DNA of 64,000 nt from Elusimicrobiota bacterium (GTDB lineage Bacteria > Elusimicrobiota > Elusimicrobia > UBA1565 > UBA9628). The notes below the pieces were generated by a model that was not told the origin of the DNA, made no database searches, and saw only the letters and a program-made list of their open reading frames with translations. Position 1 is the stretch's first letter, and the number at the start of each line of letters is the position of its first letter. The translations under genes were made by a program, and so were the position numbers. The stretch is taken from contig JACRDP010000025.1 of assembly GCA_016212855.1 (NCBI GenBank), positions 62,001 through 126,000 on the forward strand. The letters run 5' to 3'. This document shows positions 8,449-18,061 of the stretch, in pieces.

Positions 8449-9639
8449 ATGGAGACGGCCCGCCGCGTCCTGACGATCTCGGAGCTGAACGGCCAGGTCC
8501 ACGATCTCTTGGAGTCCTCGTTCTCCGAGCTGTGGGTCGAGGGCGAGATCTCCAACTGTAAGGCCTACCCATCGGGCCATACCTATCTCAGCCTCAAAGA
8601 CGACAAGGCCCAGGTCCGCGCCGTGTTGTTCAAGGGCTCGGCCTTCGGCGTGAAGTTCAAATTTCAGGACGGGCTCAAGATTCTCGCCCGCGGCCGCGTC
8701 ACCTCGTACGAGGCCCGCGGCGAACTGCAGTTCATCATCTCCGGCGCCGAGCCGCGCGAAAAGGGCGCGCTCCAGCTCGCGCTCGAGCAGCTCACCGCGA
8801 AGCTGAAGGCCGAAGGTTTGTTCGACGAGGACCGTAAGAAGCCGCTCCCGCCCTATCCCAAGAGCGTCGGCGTGGTGACCTCCGGCTCGGGCGCGGCGGT
8901 GCGCGACATCATCCACGTCCTCAGCCGGCGCTGGCCCGGCCTCGACATCCGAGTCTGGCCCGTCAAGGTTCAGGGCCCGGGCGCGGCTGAGGAAATCTCC
9001 GACGCGATCCGGGGCTTCAACGAGCTGGCGCCCGACACCGACGTACTGCTCGTCGGCCGCGGCGGAGGCTCGATCGAGGACCTGTGGGCGTTCAACGAGG
9101 AGCCCGTCGCCCGCGCGATCGCCGCTTCGACGATCCCGATCATTTCCTGCGTCGGCCACGAGACCGACACGACGATCGCCGACTTCGTCGCCGATCTGCG
9201 CGCCCCCACGCCGTCGGCCGCCGCCGAGATGGCGGTGCCGGAGAAAGCCGCGATCGACGACCGGATTTATGAGCTCGTGGATGCCATGACGCAGAACCTG
9301 CGGGACGCGCTCGAGAGCCTCGGCCGCCGCCTGTCTTACGCGGCGGGCCACCCCCTATTGTCCGACCCGCGCCGGCTGTGGCAGCAGCGCGTCCAGCGCG
9401 TCGACGAGCTCTCCATGCGCCTGCCCGAGGCGCTCAAGCGCCTGCTTGAAAATACGGGCCTGCGCCTGGGCGCTGCCGCGGGCCGGCTCGACGCGATCTC
9501 TCCGCTCAACGTGCTCGCGCGCGGCTACGCGATCGCGACGAGCAAGGGCAAGGTTTTGACGAAGGCGCGCCAGGTAAAGACCGGCGACGCGGTGACGGTG
9601 CGCCTCTCCGAAGGCGAAATCAATTGCGAGGTGTCCTAG
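8449..9639 (+). CDS. xseA: Exodeoxyribonuclease VII large subunit
   Basis: 396 residues, slightly shorter than E. coli XseA (456). An N-terminal OB-fold occupies about residues 1-100 with the V-W-V-E-G-E-I-S-N motif near 26. The catalytic domain has the family signatures Y-P-K-S-V-G-V-V-T-S near residue 140, G-R-G-G-G-S-I-E-D-L-W-A-F-N near 204, and G-H-E-T-D near 238. With XseB it degrades single-stranded DNA from both ends to oligonucleotides in the cytoplasm. The xseB start overlaps its stop by one base. Confidence 0.95.
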   Translation: METARRVLTISELNGQVHDLLESSFSELWVEGEISNCKAYPSGHTYLSLKDDKAQVRAVLFKGSAFGVKFKFQDGLKILARGRVTSYEARGELQFIISGAEPREKGALQLALEQLTAKLKAEGLFDEDRKKPLPPYPKSVGVVTSGSGAAVRDIIHVLSRRWPGLDIRVWPVKVQGPGAAEEISDAIRGFNELAPDTDVLLVGRGGGSIEDLWAFNEEPVARAIAASTIPIISCVGHETDTTIADFVADLRAPTPSAAAEMAVPEKAAIDDRIYELVDAMTQNLRDALESLGRRLSYAAGHPLLSDPRRLWQQRVQRVDELSMRLPEALKRLLENTGLRLGAAAGRLDAISPLNVLARGYAIATSKGKVLTKARQVKTGDAVTVRLSEGEINCEVS

Positions 9640-9875
9640 TGGCTAAAGAAAAGACCGAGACGTTCGAGAAGTCCCTGGAATCGCTCGAGGAGCTCGTGCG
9701 CGAGCTCGAGGCCGGCGACAAAGGCCTCGACGAGTCGCTCGCTTTGTTCGAGAAAGGCGTGACGCTCTCGAAGGAATTGTCGAAACGGCTCGAAGATGCC
9801 AAGACGAAGATCGAGGCGCTGTCTAAAGAGGGCGGGAAACTCGTCAAGAAACCGTTCGCCGGTGGAAACGACTAA
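9639..9875 (+). CDS. xseB: Exodeoxyribonuclease VII small subunit
   Basis: A 78-residue helical protein with the XseB pattern F-E-x-S-L-x-x-L-E-x-L-V-x-x-L-E near residues 7-22 and L-x-x-S-L-x-L-F-E-x-G near 30-40. I take the GTG at 9639, which overlaps the xseA stop (TAGTG), rather than an in-frame TTG at 9624. XseB subunits coat the XseA catalytic subunit. Confidence 0.92.
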   Translation: MAKEKTETFEKSLESLEELVRELEAGDKGLDESLALFEKGVTLSKELSKRLEDAKTKIEALSKEGGKLVKKPFAGGND

Positions 9876-9885
9876 CCCGGACGAT

Positions 9886-9947
9886 TTTATCTTAAGACAA
9901 AACTGTCTCCAAACGTGGGCCGCAACAGTCAATAAGTCCGGGAATAT
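9886..9947 (+). repeat. Intergenic repeat element, copy 1 (upstream of the giant GHKL protein)
   Basis: TTTATCTTAAGACAAAACTG and CTCC (9886-9910), then after a variable stretch AAGTCCGGGAATAT at 9934-9947. The two blocks recur with few changes at 27340-27403, 48 versus 50 bases apart. TTTTATCTTAAGACAAAA (9885-9902) is nearly palindromic. It lies in the 134-base gap before the 2357-residue protein gene. Its role is unknown; an operator or a 5' regulatory element is possible. Confidence 0.65.
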
Positions 9948-9984
9948 CGACTAATTCCCCCTGGCGGGAAGGTGGAAGCGGGGC

Positions 9985-9990
9985 TACACT
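9985..9990 (+). promoter_or_regulatory. Possible -10 of the giant GHKL/transglutaminase gene
   Basis: TACACT lies 19 bases before the GTG start at 10010. No clear -35 is seen. The call rests on the hexamer and its position only. Confidence 0.3.
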
Positions 9991-10009
9991 TCGGCTGGAG
10001 CCCCTCTCC

Positions 10010-13000
10010 GTGAGATTCGCGCTTTTCCTCGCCTTCCTCTTATCTCCCCCTCTCCCGCTGCGCGCGGTCGAGGTCCGGGCCGTCGAAGTCAACGCCGGCC
10101 GCTCCGCCTGGACGACCTACCTCGCCGCCCCGGAAGCCCAGCCGCTCCTCGGCGCGATGGGCTTCTCGGGTCTGACCCCTCTTCAAACCTCGGCCTTGGC
10201 CGGAGTCCTGGTCCAGTCGGGCGTTCCCCTCGCCTCGATTCAGAAACTGCCGGAGCTGCCCGCCCAGGTCCACCTCATCCAAAGCAAGGCCTCGGCCTAC
10301 GCCGGGGCGATGCTCGCCGCCCCGAGCGCCGCGACCCCGCTGAACGCGCCCGGACAGGAAGGTCTCGTCGAGGCGCGCTTACTCGCGACCTTGGCCCCGC
10401 TTCACGCCCGCGCCATCATCGAGGCGCGCCGCCAGGCGGGCGACCGCATCGACGAGGCGCGCGCGGACTGGGGCCTGGCCGCGGCCGAGAGCGGCTCGGT
10501 CGCCGGCGGCGAGAGCGCGATCACGACGCGGCTTCAGCGCTCCGATCCCAACCGCCGTCCGGTCGAGACTCAGAAGGCGCCGCCCGCGCCCGCTTCGCGG
10601 GCCGCGGCGAATCTTCCCTTCGCGCCCGCGCGCTCCTTCTCGCTGTCCCACGTCGCGGCGGTGATGGAGCGCCGGCTCGCGGGGAAGGAGAAGATCGCCG
10701 AGGAACAGTACCGGTCGATGGACGCACCCGCCTTTTTTGAGGGCAACGAGACCCGTCGCATGGATACCTTGCTCACCCGCCAGGCCGCCGATCAGGCCCA
10801 GGCCATGCTCGAGGTGATCAGCAACGCCCAAGACGCGACGAACACGGGCAACAAAAAGGTCGGCCGCTTCGGCGTCGGCGGTCTGCAGATCCTGGGCGAG
10901 CTCAAGGCGCCCGAGGACCGCGTGGTGATGGAGACGTCGAAAGGCGACGGAACGGCCGCGCAGCTCATTTTCTGGAAAAAGGACGGCGAGGTGCAGTTCG
11001 ACTACCGCACGATCCCCTCGTCCGTCCGCGGGACGAGCTTCGAGGTGATCAAGAATCTCGGCGCGGAGGAGGAGGCTCACCGCCGGGAATTCATCGAGCG
11101 CAAGCTGCGCGCCAACGACCGCGGCCCCATCACCTGGCAGGACGGCGCGGGCGTCAACCGCCCCGAGACGTTCGCCGAATATGGGCGAGAAACCGGCGCC
11201 GCGCCCGCGGCGACGCCCGCCGTCGTCGTCCGGCTGTCCGCGTCGGGGTACAAGATAACGGATCAGGGCAAGGGGATGGGCCTCAAGGAGGTTTTCGAAC
11301 GCTACCTCAAACCCTACGGCACCGACAAGCCGGTGGAGAAGAACACCGACGGAGCGCGCCTGTTCCACCGGGCGGCCCCCGCGCCGAAGGCCTCGCTCGG
11401 CGTGGCCATGGTCGAGATCGAGCGAGTGAAAGTGGACGCGAGCCGCCTGGGCCTCGCGGGCGACGCGTTCATCGACCTGCCCCACGACACCGACCTCAGC
11501 GAGGAGCGCGGCACCGTCTCCCTCGTCCCCGCCGATCAGAAGATCGACGGCGCCTTGCGCGGCATGCGCCTGTTGATCGACCGGCTGACCGATCCCTCGA
11601 TCGAGGACCCTGACCGCTTCCGTTTGATCAACACCGTCGCCGAGGTCATCCGCGCCAAGCAGCCCGCGGGAGACAAAGGCGTGTCGCGCGGCGAAGCGAA
11701 AACCGCCACGGACCTGATGTGGTATTTAAGACACACCCTCGAAACCTCCCGTCTGCTCGACGCCTACCGCCAGCGCGGCCTCGCCTTCCTGCCGAACTCG
11801 GCGCGGTGGGCCCCGCTCGAGGGCGTCTCGGAGAGGATCGTCTTCCTCGACGACGCGCTGTTTACGCCCACGCCGAAGGACCTCGAGACCGCGGGGCTCG
11901 AGCCGCTGCCGGAGACGCTCACCGGCGCGCCCGCCTGGAAATCCTTCGCGGAGCGGACCCAGGCCCGGTTCTTCACGCGCGACCTCCGCCGCGGCGGCGC
12001 GCTCGCCGTCGTCGGGAACGGGATCATCGTCATCGACAAGTCCATCGCCGGCGGCGGCGGCGACGTGGACGTGCTCATCGCGCGCATCGAGCGCGAGCTG
12101 ACCCGGGCCCGGACCGAGATGAAGCCCGCGCCGCCCAAGCGCGGCCTCCTGGCCTGGGCGAAGCGGCGCGTGCTCGTACCGTTCGCCGTCGCCGCGAGCC
12201 TCGCCGCGGGCGTGGTCATCCTCAACGGCGCCTTCCAGTCCGCTCACTCCGGCGACTCCGAATGGTCCTACTACAGCCAGGGCAGCTACCAGATGAGCGG
12301 CAATCCGAATCCGAACCACGAGGCCAAGAAGCATCCCTCCAAGCCCTCGCGTCCGTTCGGCGCGTATTCGCCCGAAGCCGTCGGCTCCCCCTACTTCATC
12401 GACGCCGTCCGCAGCGGCCTCGCCGACGACGGCGCCTGGAAATCGAAGGAAGCCGGGATGACCCACCCCGACAGCCCCGTCACGGGAAGCATCACCGTCG
12501 GCTACAAGCTCGCGGTCGCCCCGAACCAGGACGGGAAGCGCCTGTTCAACCGGGCGAACGGCGCCATCACGGATCTGAAGGTGACGGACCAGAAGGGCGA
12601 CCCGGTCGAGCATTCTCTCGATCCGAAGACGGACGCCTTGACGGTCGCGCATTTCTCCGGGGTGGCGAGCGTCTCCTACCGCATCGAGACTCACGCCGCG
12701 GCGAACGGGATCGACTTCGACGCGAGCGCGCTGCCGGCGATCGAACTGCGCGACCTGCCGGCGAAATGGAGGGCGGCGCTCGATCCGCTGAAGAACGCGC
12801 CCGTCGAGGAGAGGCTCGCGGCGATCGACAAGATCATGGCCGCGGACTTCGCCTACGACTACGACAAGCCGTTCTGGCACGACGGCAGCTGGGGCAAGAC
12901 GGCCTCGAAATACCTGGACAAGGGCGAGCGCGTCCCGATCATCTGCAACACCTCCAGCCTGTACTACTACATGCTTTCGCGCTACATGGACATTCCCGCC

Positions 13001-16000
13001 GTCTACGTGTCCCTGACCAAAGGCGTCAAGGGCAAGTTCTACAACGACGTCGTCGGCCACGCTCAGACGATGGTCGAGGTCAACGGCCAGTGGCGCACGA
13101 TCGAGACGACCGCCTTGATGCCCTTGGTGTCCGCGGCCCCGGAGGTCATCGACATGGATCCGGGCGGCGGCGACTCGCCGTCGCTGTTCAACTGGGGCTT
13201 CTTCAAGAATTCGTCGCCCTCTTCGATGTCGCCCAAGGAGCAGCTCGGCCTTCTCGCCGTCGTCGCAGCCTCCTTCCTCGCTTTGCTCGGCTACCTCGTC
13301 AAAGGCCTGTTCGGCACCTGGAAGACGATCAGGAGGGTGAAGACCGCGCGCGCGGCGGCCGCGCTCGGAAACTTCCGCGACCGGCTCGCGTCCTGGGCCT
13401 GGTGGAAATGGGAGCCGCTGACCCGGCACTGGGGCGCGGAGCACTCCGCGTCGTGGGGCGCGGCCTATCACATCGTGAAATCCGGCTGGCTGCACGTCGA
13501 GGACCGCCACGGACGCATGCGCGCGATCGCGATCACGCCCAGGAGCGACGTGCGCATGGTCGCAGACCGCCTGCTCTTCGTCCCCCGGCGCTGGTACCGG
13601 GACGGCCCGCTCTCCTACTTCGACGGCGAGCGCGTGACCCCGATCCCGGGCATGGGCTTCTTTGAAACCAAGCCCAAGCTGTTCGGCCGCGGCTCCAGCC
13701 TGTACGCCGAAACCGGCTCCTCGCTGTACCGCATCGACCTCGCCGCAGGCCAAGCCAGGCTCGTGGCGAAGACGGGAAGCTCGTCGATGCAGGCGCTTTT
13801 GCTCGACAGCCGCGGCGGCGTCGACCGCATCGCCGTGCGCACGATTCCGGCGTTCGGGAAAAAAGCGACCTTCAAGACGTTGACCGTGTCCGGCGACAAA
13901 GCCGAGTGGGGGCCCGAAGAGTTGACCGCGCGCATGTCCAACTCGGAGAAGCAGGAGTTCAAGGCCTACCCCTCCGGCGAACGGACCGTGTACGCGGTCC
14001 GCGACAAGCACCTGCTGCGGGTCTTCGTCTCCGGGCTCGGCGAGGTGCCGCTCGCCGAGGGCATGGCCGACCCCGACGCGAAGGAGATCCTGTGGCTGAC
14101 CAACGGCGTCTTCAAAGCGGCGGTCGCCGGAAAGATATTCTATCTCCGCGGGCACCTCCTCGAGTCGTTCGACATCGCGTCGTGGACGCGCCAGGAGCCG
14201 ATCCTCGGCGGCCATCGGATCGACGCGATCGAATCGGTCGGCGAGGACGTGGCGGCCGTCATCGCGTACACGAACCGCGAGACGAACCGTTACTTCGTGG
14301 ACGGCGACGGGGCCTTTCTCGGTCCTTCGCTCGGCACGCCCGAGGCGGCCCTGCGCTACGGAGACGCGGTGTTCTTCCGCGACGGCGCCGCTATGGGACG
14401 CATGTACGTGACCGCCAAGGACGGTCAGGTCACGGCCTATCCCATGGAGTCGTCTCCGGAAAGAGGCTACTCGCGGGCGGCCGCGCGCGCCACCGGCCTC
14501 GACGCCGCGCTGTTCGAGTCCCTCGATCCGCCGGGCGGAACGGCGCTCAATCACGCCTTGCTCCAGACGAAGGACCCCGACGTCCTGGCCGCCGCGGCGG
14601 AACGCGACGGCGCGGCGCTGGCCGCCCTGGACGAGCCCCTGCGCCGGGCCGCGGCGTGCCGGGGGGCCCTCGGCTCCCAGGACTGGTCGCTCGGGCGCAT
14701 GCTCCTGAGCCCGCACGTCGCCCGTTCGGCCGCGATCTCCGCCCCGGTGCTGGAGCGGCTGGACGCGCTCGTGCGCGAGTCGGCGGGCGACACCGCGCGG
14801 CTGCGCACGACGTTCGAGCTGGCCGACCGCATGCTCGCGAGCCATGGCGTCAACGCCGACGCCGCCCTCGGCCACCTGCTCGACATCTTCGCCGTCGCGC
14901 CGGAGCTCGTCGAGGACATCGGCCGGGCCGTGCTTCCGACGGCGCTGTCGGCCGAAGGCGCCCGGTACGAGCCGATCGCGTATCTGCTCGCCGGCGAGAC
15001 CTACCGCAAGCGCCTGCCGCCGCTGACGTCGCTGTTCCTGCAGATGCTCGCGGAAGGCCCGGAGAGCCTGCTTCGTCGCGAATCCGAAAACGCGCCGGCC
15101 GCGGCCCCGGACTTCGTCCTGGAAGGACGGGGCGAATCCATGAGCCGTCTGATCGCCGCTTCGCGGCGATCAACCGAAGAGCTGCTCGACGCCGGCGGCG
15201 CGGCCGCCTTCGCGCGCGTGTACGAGGGCCTGGCCGACAACGACCGCGCCGATCTCTCGCCCGTCACGGGCGTGGTGAAGAACCAGGGCCTGTCCGCCCC
15301 GGTGTGGATCCGCGAGCTGGTGCAGAACGCGCGCGACGCGGCGCGCGAGGCCAAGCGCGCCGGCCGGCCCGTCCCTCAGGAGCTCGCGCTGCGCAGCTAC
15401 CTGTCCGAAGACGGGTCGCGCTGGATCGTGTCCGTCGGCGACAAGGTGGGCATGAAGCTCAGCCGCTTCCTCAAGGCCATGCTCGTGCCCGAGGCCACGA
15501 CCAAGACCTTGGCCGACGAGGTCCGCATGTTTTTGGCCATGCCCGGCACGGCCGAGGAGAAAGCCGGCCGCCTCCTGACCGAATTCTTCGACGACGCGGC
15601 GGCGGGCGACGCCGCGCTCAAGGCCTACCTGCTCTCCGCCGTCGCGGCTCCGGCGGCGCAGGCCGGCAAGGCCATCGCCGAGAAGCTCGCCGACCGGATG
15701 AAGAAGGGCGGCGCGGGCTTCTTCGGCATCGGCTTCTTCACCGTGTTCGGCGGCGGCGACCAGGTCGTCGTACGCACCGGCGCGGACGGCATGATGCGCG
15801 AGGGCGCTCTCACGCCCGTCAGGGATAACGAGGGCCGTCTCATCGACATCAAGCTCGAGCGCATCCGCGAATGGGCCGATCCCGAGGGCGCGCGTCAGGG
15901 AACCGAGGTCCTGCGCGTCAAGAACGTCACGCCCGAGAACTTCGGCCGCCTGCTCGTCGAGAACGCCTACGTGCACATCATGACCGGCAAGTACGCGGGA

Positions 16001-17083
16001 GCCGTGACGGACGTCGCGATCACGCTCAACGCCGCCCCGCTGCACTCCGGCATCGCGAACGCCGCTCAGTCCGGCGGCCTGCGCTCGCGCCTCGACCCCT
16101 CCGGCCGCGCGCGCTGGACGGCCGACGAGCTGTTCGTCTCGGAGCCGCCGCCGGAGGGGCTGACCTTGCTGCCTCCCGACATCGCCTCGGCTTTGGTCAA
16201 CGCCGGCTGGAACCTGGACTTCCCCGCGGCCACGCCCGTCGTGCGCACGCGCACCAGCGTGCAGAACCCCGGCCTGTACGCGCCGGCGGCCGCCATGCTG
16301 GCCTTGCCGACGGCGTTCTCTCTGTACCGCGACGGAAAAATCTCCTTGCCCGGCATACCGCCCTATGAGGCGCATTGGCGGACCTCGACGTGGGACGAGA
16401 CGCCCGCGTCGGACCGGCTGCGCGCCGACGCGGCCGCGATCCGCGGCGGTGAGGCGGGCGAGGAGCTGTGGCGCCGTTACCGGGACGAGCCGCGCCTGTG
16501 GGCCCAGCTCATGCTGCACCTGAGCGACGACAAGGAGCCCGCGCTGCGCGCCGCTCTCGGTCCGAAGATGTCCGCGGACCTGGACGCCGCGCGTTCTCGA
16601 GGGGAACCGGCCAGGGTCGGGCCGCTGCCCGCGCGCGGCTCGGCGAACTGGGAGGAGCAGGTGCGCGCGCTCCACGCCGAGGCGCTCGCCCTCATCGAGG
16701 CGAACTCGCCGAGCGCGCTCGCCGGCGAACCCGCGGCCGCGGGTATGACCCGGGTCCTGATCAAGCTCGCGACCTTCCTCGACGCGCCTCCGCCGTTCGT
16801 GTCCGCGGGCCCCGCGCTGTGGGAAGGCCTGCGGCGCTGCCTCGACGAAGGCAAGGCCGTGCCGCTGCTGGAAGGCCTGCTGTCGGAGATCGGGCGAGCC
16901 GGGAACGCCGACGCGGTGCGTCTATTCGAGGGCTGGCTCAAGGGCCAGGGCGCGGCGAAGGAGTTGGAGACGCTCTTCCTGAACGGGACGTCGCGCGCGG
17001 ACGCCGAGGCCTCGCTCGGCCGCATGTGGAAGCTCGCCTCGCGCGGCCGCCCGCCCTTGCTGGCTCTGAAGCCGAAAGGCTAG
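10010..17083 (+). CDS. Giant multidomain protein: two GHKL ATPase-like modules, transglutaminase-like domain, two membrane spans
   Basis: 2357 residues from a GTG. An N-terminal hydrophobic segment (residues 3-19) resembles a signal peptide. Module 1 has an N-box E268-xxx-N272-xx-D275-A followed at once by a G2-like G-R-F-G-V-G-G (285-291) and R-G-T-S (340-343), while the D-x-G-x-G G1 box (D418-Q-G-K-G-M) comes afterwards, so its order looks permuted. A membrane span lies at about 721-742. A transglutaminase-like domain follows with Cys979, His1017 and Glu1032. A second span lies at about 1078-1098, then roughly 350 residues of beta-rich repeats. Module 2 has E1769-xxx-N1773-xx-D1776, a degenerate G1 (D1811-K-V-G-M), T-T-K near 1831 and G-x-G-F-F-G-I-G-F-F (1901-1910) in normal order. 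I recognise no known full-length family. Confidence 0.85.
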   Translation: MRFALFLAFLLSPPLPLRAVEVRAVEVNAGRSAWTTYLAAPEAQPLLGAMGFSGLTPLQTSALAGVLVQSGVPLASIQKLPELPAQVHLIQSKASAYAGAMLAAPSAATPLNAPGQEGLVEARLLATLAPLHARAIIEARRQAGDRIDEARADWGLAAAESGSVAGGESAITTRLQRSDPNRRPVETQKAPPAPASRAAANLPFAPARSFSLSHVAAVMERRLAGKEKIAEEQYRSMDAPAFFEGNETRRMDTLLTRQAADQAQAMLEVISNAQDATNTGNKKVGRFGVGGLQILGELKAPEDRVVMETSKGDGTAAQLIFWKKDGEVQFDYRTIPSSVRGTSFEVIKNLGAEEEAHRREFIERKLRANDRGPITWQDGAGVNRPETFAEYGRETGAAPAATPAVVVRLSASGYKITDQGKGMGLKEVFERYLKPYGTDKPVEKNTDGARLFHRAAPAPKASLGVAMVEIERVKVDASRLGLAGDAFIDLPHDTDLSEERGTVSLVPADQKIDGALRGMRLLIDRLTDPSIEDPDRFRLINTVAEVIRAKQPAGDKGVSRGEAKTATDLMWYLRHTLETSRLLDAYRQRGLAFLPNSARWAPLEGVSERIVFLDDALFTPTPKDLETAGLEPLPETLTGAPAWKSFAERTQARFFTRDLRRGGALAVVGNGIIVIDKSIAGGGGDVDVLIARIERELTRARTEMKPAPPKRGLLAWAKRRVLVPFAVAASLAAGVVILNGAFQSAHSGDSEWSYYSQGSYQMSGNPNPNHEAKKHPSKPSRPFGAYSPEAVGSPYFIDAVRSGLADDGAWKSKEAGMTHPDSPVTGSITVGYKLAVAPNQDGKRLFNRANGAITDLKVTDQKGDPVEHSLDPKTDALTVAHFSGVASVSYRIETHAAANGIDFDASALPAIELRDLPAKWRAALDPLKNAPVEERLAAIDKIMAADFAYDYDKPFWHDGSWGKTASKYLDKGERVPIICNTSSLYYYMLSRYMDIPAVYVSLTKGVKGKFYNDVVGHAQTMVEVNGQWRTIETTALMPLVSAAPEVIDMDPGGGDSPSLFNWGFFKNSSPSSMSPKEQLGLLAVVAASFLALLGYLVKGLFGTWKTIRRVKTARAAAALGNFRDRLASWAWWKWEPLTRHWGAEHSASWGAAYHIVKSGWLHVEDRHGRMRAIAITPRSDVRMVADRLLFVPRRWYRDGPLSYFDGERVTPIPGMGFFETKPKLFGRGSSLYAETGSSLYRIDLAAGQARLVAKTGSSSMQALLLDSRGGVDRIAVRTIPAFGKKATFKTLTVSGDKAEWGPEELTARMSNSEKQEFKAYPSGERTVYAVRDKHLLRVFVSGLGEVPLAEGMADPDAKEILWLTNGVFKAAVAGKIFYLRGHLLESFDIASWTRQEPILGGHRIDAIESVGEDVAAVIAYTNRETNRYFVDGDGAFLGPSLGTPEAALRYGDAVFFRDGAAMGRMYVTAKDGQVTAYPMESSPERGYSRAAARATGLDAALFESLDPPGGTALNHALLQTKDPDVLAAAAERDGAALAALDEPLRRAAACRGALGSQDWSLGRMLLSPHVARSAAISAPVLERLDALVRESAGDTARLRTTFELADRMLASHGVNADAALGHLLDIFAVAPELVEDIGRAVLPTALSAEGARYEPIAYLLAGETYRKRLPPLTSLFLQMLAEGPESLLRRESENAPAAAPDFVLEGRGESMSRLIAASRRSTEELLDAGGAAAFARVYEGLADNDRADLSPVTGVVKNQGLSAPVWIRELVQNARDAAREAKRAGRPVPQELALRSYLSEDGSRWIVSVGDKVGMKLSRFLKAMLVPEATTKTLADEVRMFLAMPGTAEEKAGRLLTEFFDDAAAGDAALKAYLLSAVAAPAAQAGKAIAEKLADRMKKGGAGFFGIGFFTVFGGGDQVVVRTGADGMMREGALTPVRDNEGRLIDIKLERIREWADPEGARQGTEVLRVKNVTPENFGRLLVENAYVHIMTGKYAGAVTDVAITLNAAPLHSGIANAAQSGGLRSRLDPSGRARWTADELFVSEPPPEGLTLLPPDIASALVNAGWNLDFPAATPVVRTRTSVQNPGLYAPAAAMLALPTAFSLYRDGKISLPGIPPYEAHWRTSTWDETPASDRLRADAAAIRGGEAGEELWRRYRDEPRLWAQLMLHLSDDKEPALRAALGPKMSADLDAARSRGEPARVGPLPARGSANWEEQVRALHAEALALIEANSPSALAGEPAAAGMTRVLIKLATFLDAPPPFVSAGPALWEGLRRCLDEGKAVPLLEGLLSEIGRAGNADAVRLFEGWLKGQGAAKELETLFLNGTSRADAEASLGRMWKLASRGRPPLLALKPKG

Positions 17084-17087
17084 ACGG

Positions 17088-18011
17088 CTAGGGCCGCACC
17101 GCCGTCACCTCGTGAATGCGGCAGAAGCGGTTCTCAGGCACGTCAGGGTGGCGATCTTCGCCCCAGGAGTTGCGCACCAGCAAGGCCATCGCGCCGCCTC
17201 GCGGCTGCCGATATCCGCGGACGGCGACGCAGTGCTTCGCGTGCATGGCCGGCGCTCCCCATTCCGGAAGTCCGCCGAGCGAGAGGCAGATGGCGACGGG
17301 ACGCCGCACCGCGAGGTCCTCCATCAAGCGCGCCTTGACGGGCGCGCCCGCCGCGCGGCAGCGCGCGTCCTCATCCCGTGAGGGCGCGTTGAACGTGGAG
17401 GCGAAGGTGGACGAATGCACGGTGAAGCCCTTCAACAGCCGGCGGACCTCCTCGCGATCGGCCTCCGCGCGCGCGAGCATGGCGGCCCCGTAAAAATAGC
17501 CGATCTCCTCTCTCTCGCGTTCAGGCGACGGAGCGAGGCTCGCCTCGTAGGCGAGCAGGGCGGACTCGCCCTCGCAGCCCGCCGCGCGGCATTCGTCGCG
17601 GCGCTTCTCTCGAAAGGTTTCGAACTTTCTCAGGAAGCCGTCCCACGGCACGGTCTCCGCGCGGGCCACGCCCAGCTCGAGCGCGATCCGGAGGTCGCGC
17701 GACGGCCAGCCGCCCTCGATGAGCACGCGCTCGGACAGCCGTGGATCGACGGAGTAACGCGCCGCCGACACGCCGTTGATCACGTTCGTGCGCAGGAACA
17801 GGTCGGCGTCGGACAGCAGCACAGGCTCGGCGTCGCGCCGGCGGCGCTTCATCGCCGCCTCCAAGATCGCGATCGAGGCGAAGGCGTGGCAGGAGCCGGT
17901 GTCGCACTGGTCGCGGAAGTCCTCGTCGAATACGGCGCCCATGTCGACCTGGTCGGCCGGCGCGGGAAGCGCGAGCATGAGGATGAGAGAGACCGCGAAA
18001 AGTTTCCTCAT
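17088..18011 (-). CDS. Secreted papain-like (C1) cysteine peptidase
   Basis: I start at the ATG at 18011, which puts a signal peptide (M-R-K-L-F-A-V-S-L-I-L-M-L-A-L-P-A-P-A) at the N-terminus; an in-frame start at 18053 would precede the -10 TATACT on this strand (18027-18032). The catalytic Cys is in D-T-G-S-C-H-A-F-A near residue 41, matching the papain Q-G-x-C-G-S-C-W-A-F block, with His in K-H-C-V-A-V near 259 and Asn in R-N-S-W-G-E near 281. The Gln of the oxyanion hole is shifted or replaced. About 307 residues. It probably acts outside the cytoplasm; the substrate is unknown. It sits downstream of rimO and ends four bases from the giant gene. Confidence 0.75.
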   Translation of the reverse strand: MRKLFAVSLILMLALPAPADQVDMGAVFDEDFRDQCDTGSCHAFASIAILEAAMKRRRRDAEPVLLSDADLFLRTNVINGVSAARYSVDPRLSERVLIEGGWPSRDLRIALELGVARAETVPWDGFLRKFETFREKRRDECRAAGCEGESALLAYEASLAPSPEREREEIGYFYGAAMLARAEADREEVRRLLKGFTVHSSTFASTFNAPSRDEDARCRAAGAPVKARLMEDLAVRRPVAICLSLGGLPEWGAPAMHAKHCVAVRGYRQPRGGAMALLVRNSWGEDRHPDVPENRFCRIHEVTAVRP

Positions 18012-18026
18012 ATGAAGGCCCGGCAC

Positions 18027-18032
18027 AGTATA
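18027..18032 (-). promoter_or_regulatory. -10 TATACT for the papain-like peptidase gene
   Basis: TATACT on the minus strand ends 15 bases before the chosen ATG, giving a leader of about nine bases. It decides between the two in-frame starts. Confidence 0.4.
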
Positions 18033-18061
18033 AGCCCGATCGGGCGAACGCACAAGACGGG

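Noticed and set aside
11726-14875. 1049-residue open frame on the minus strand
   Set aside because: It lies wholly inside the giant plus-strand gene. Its translation is Arg/Gly/Ala/Val-rich without domains, as expected for a shadow of GC-rich coding DNA.
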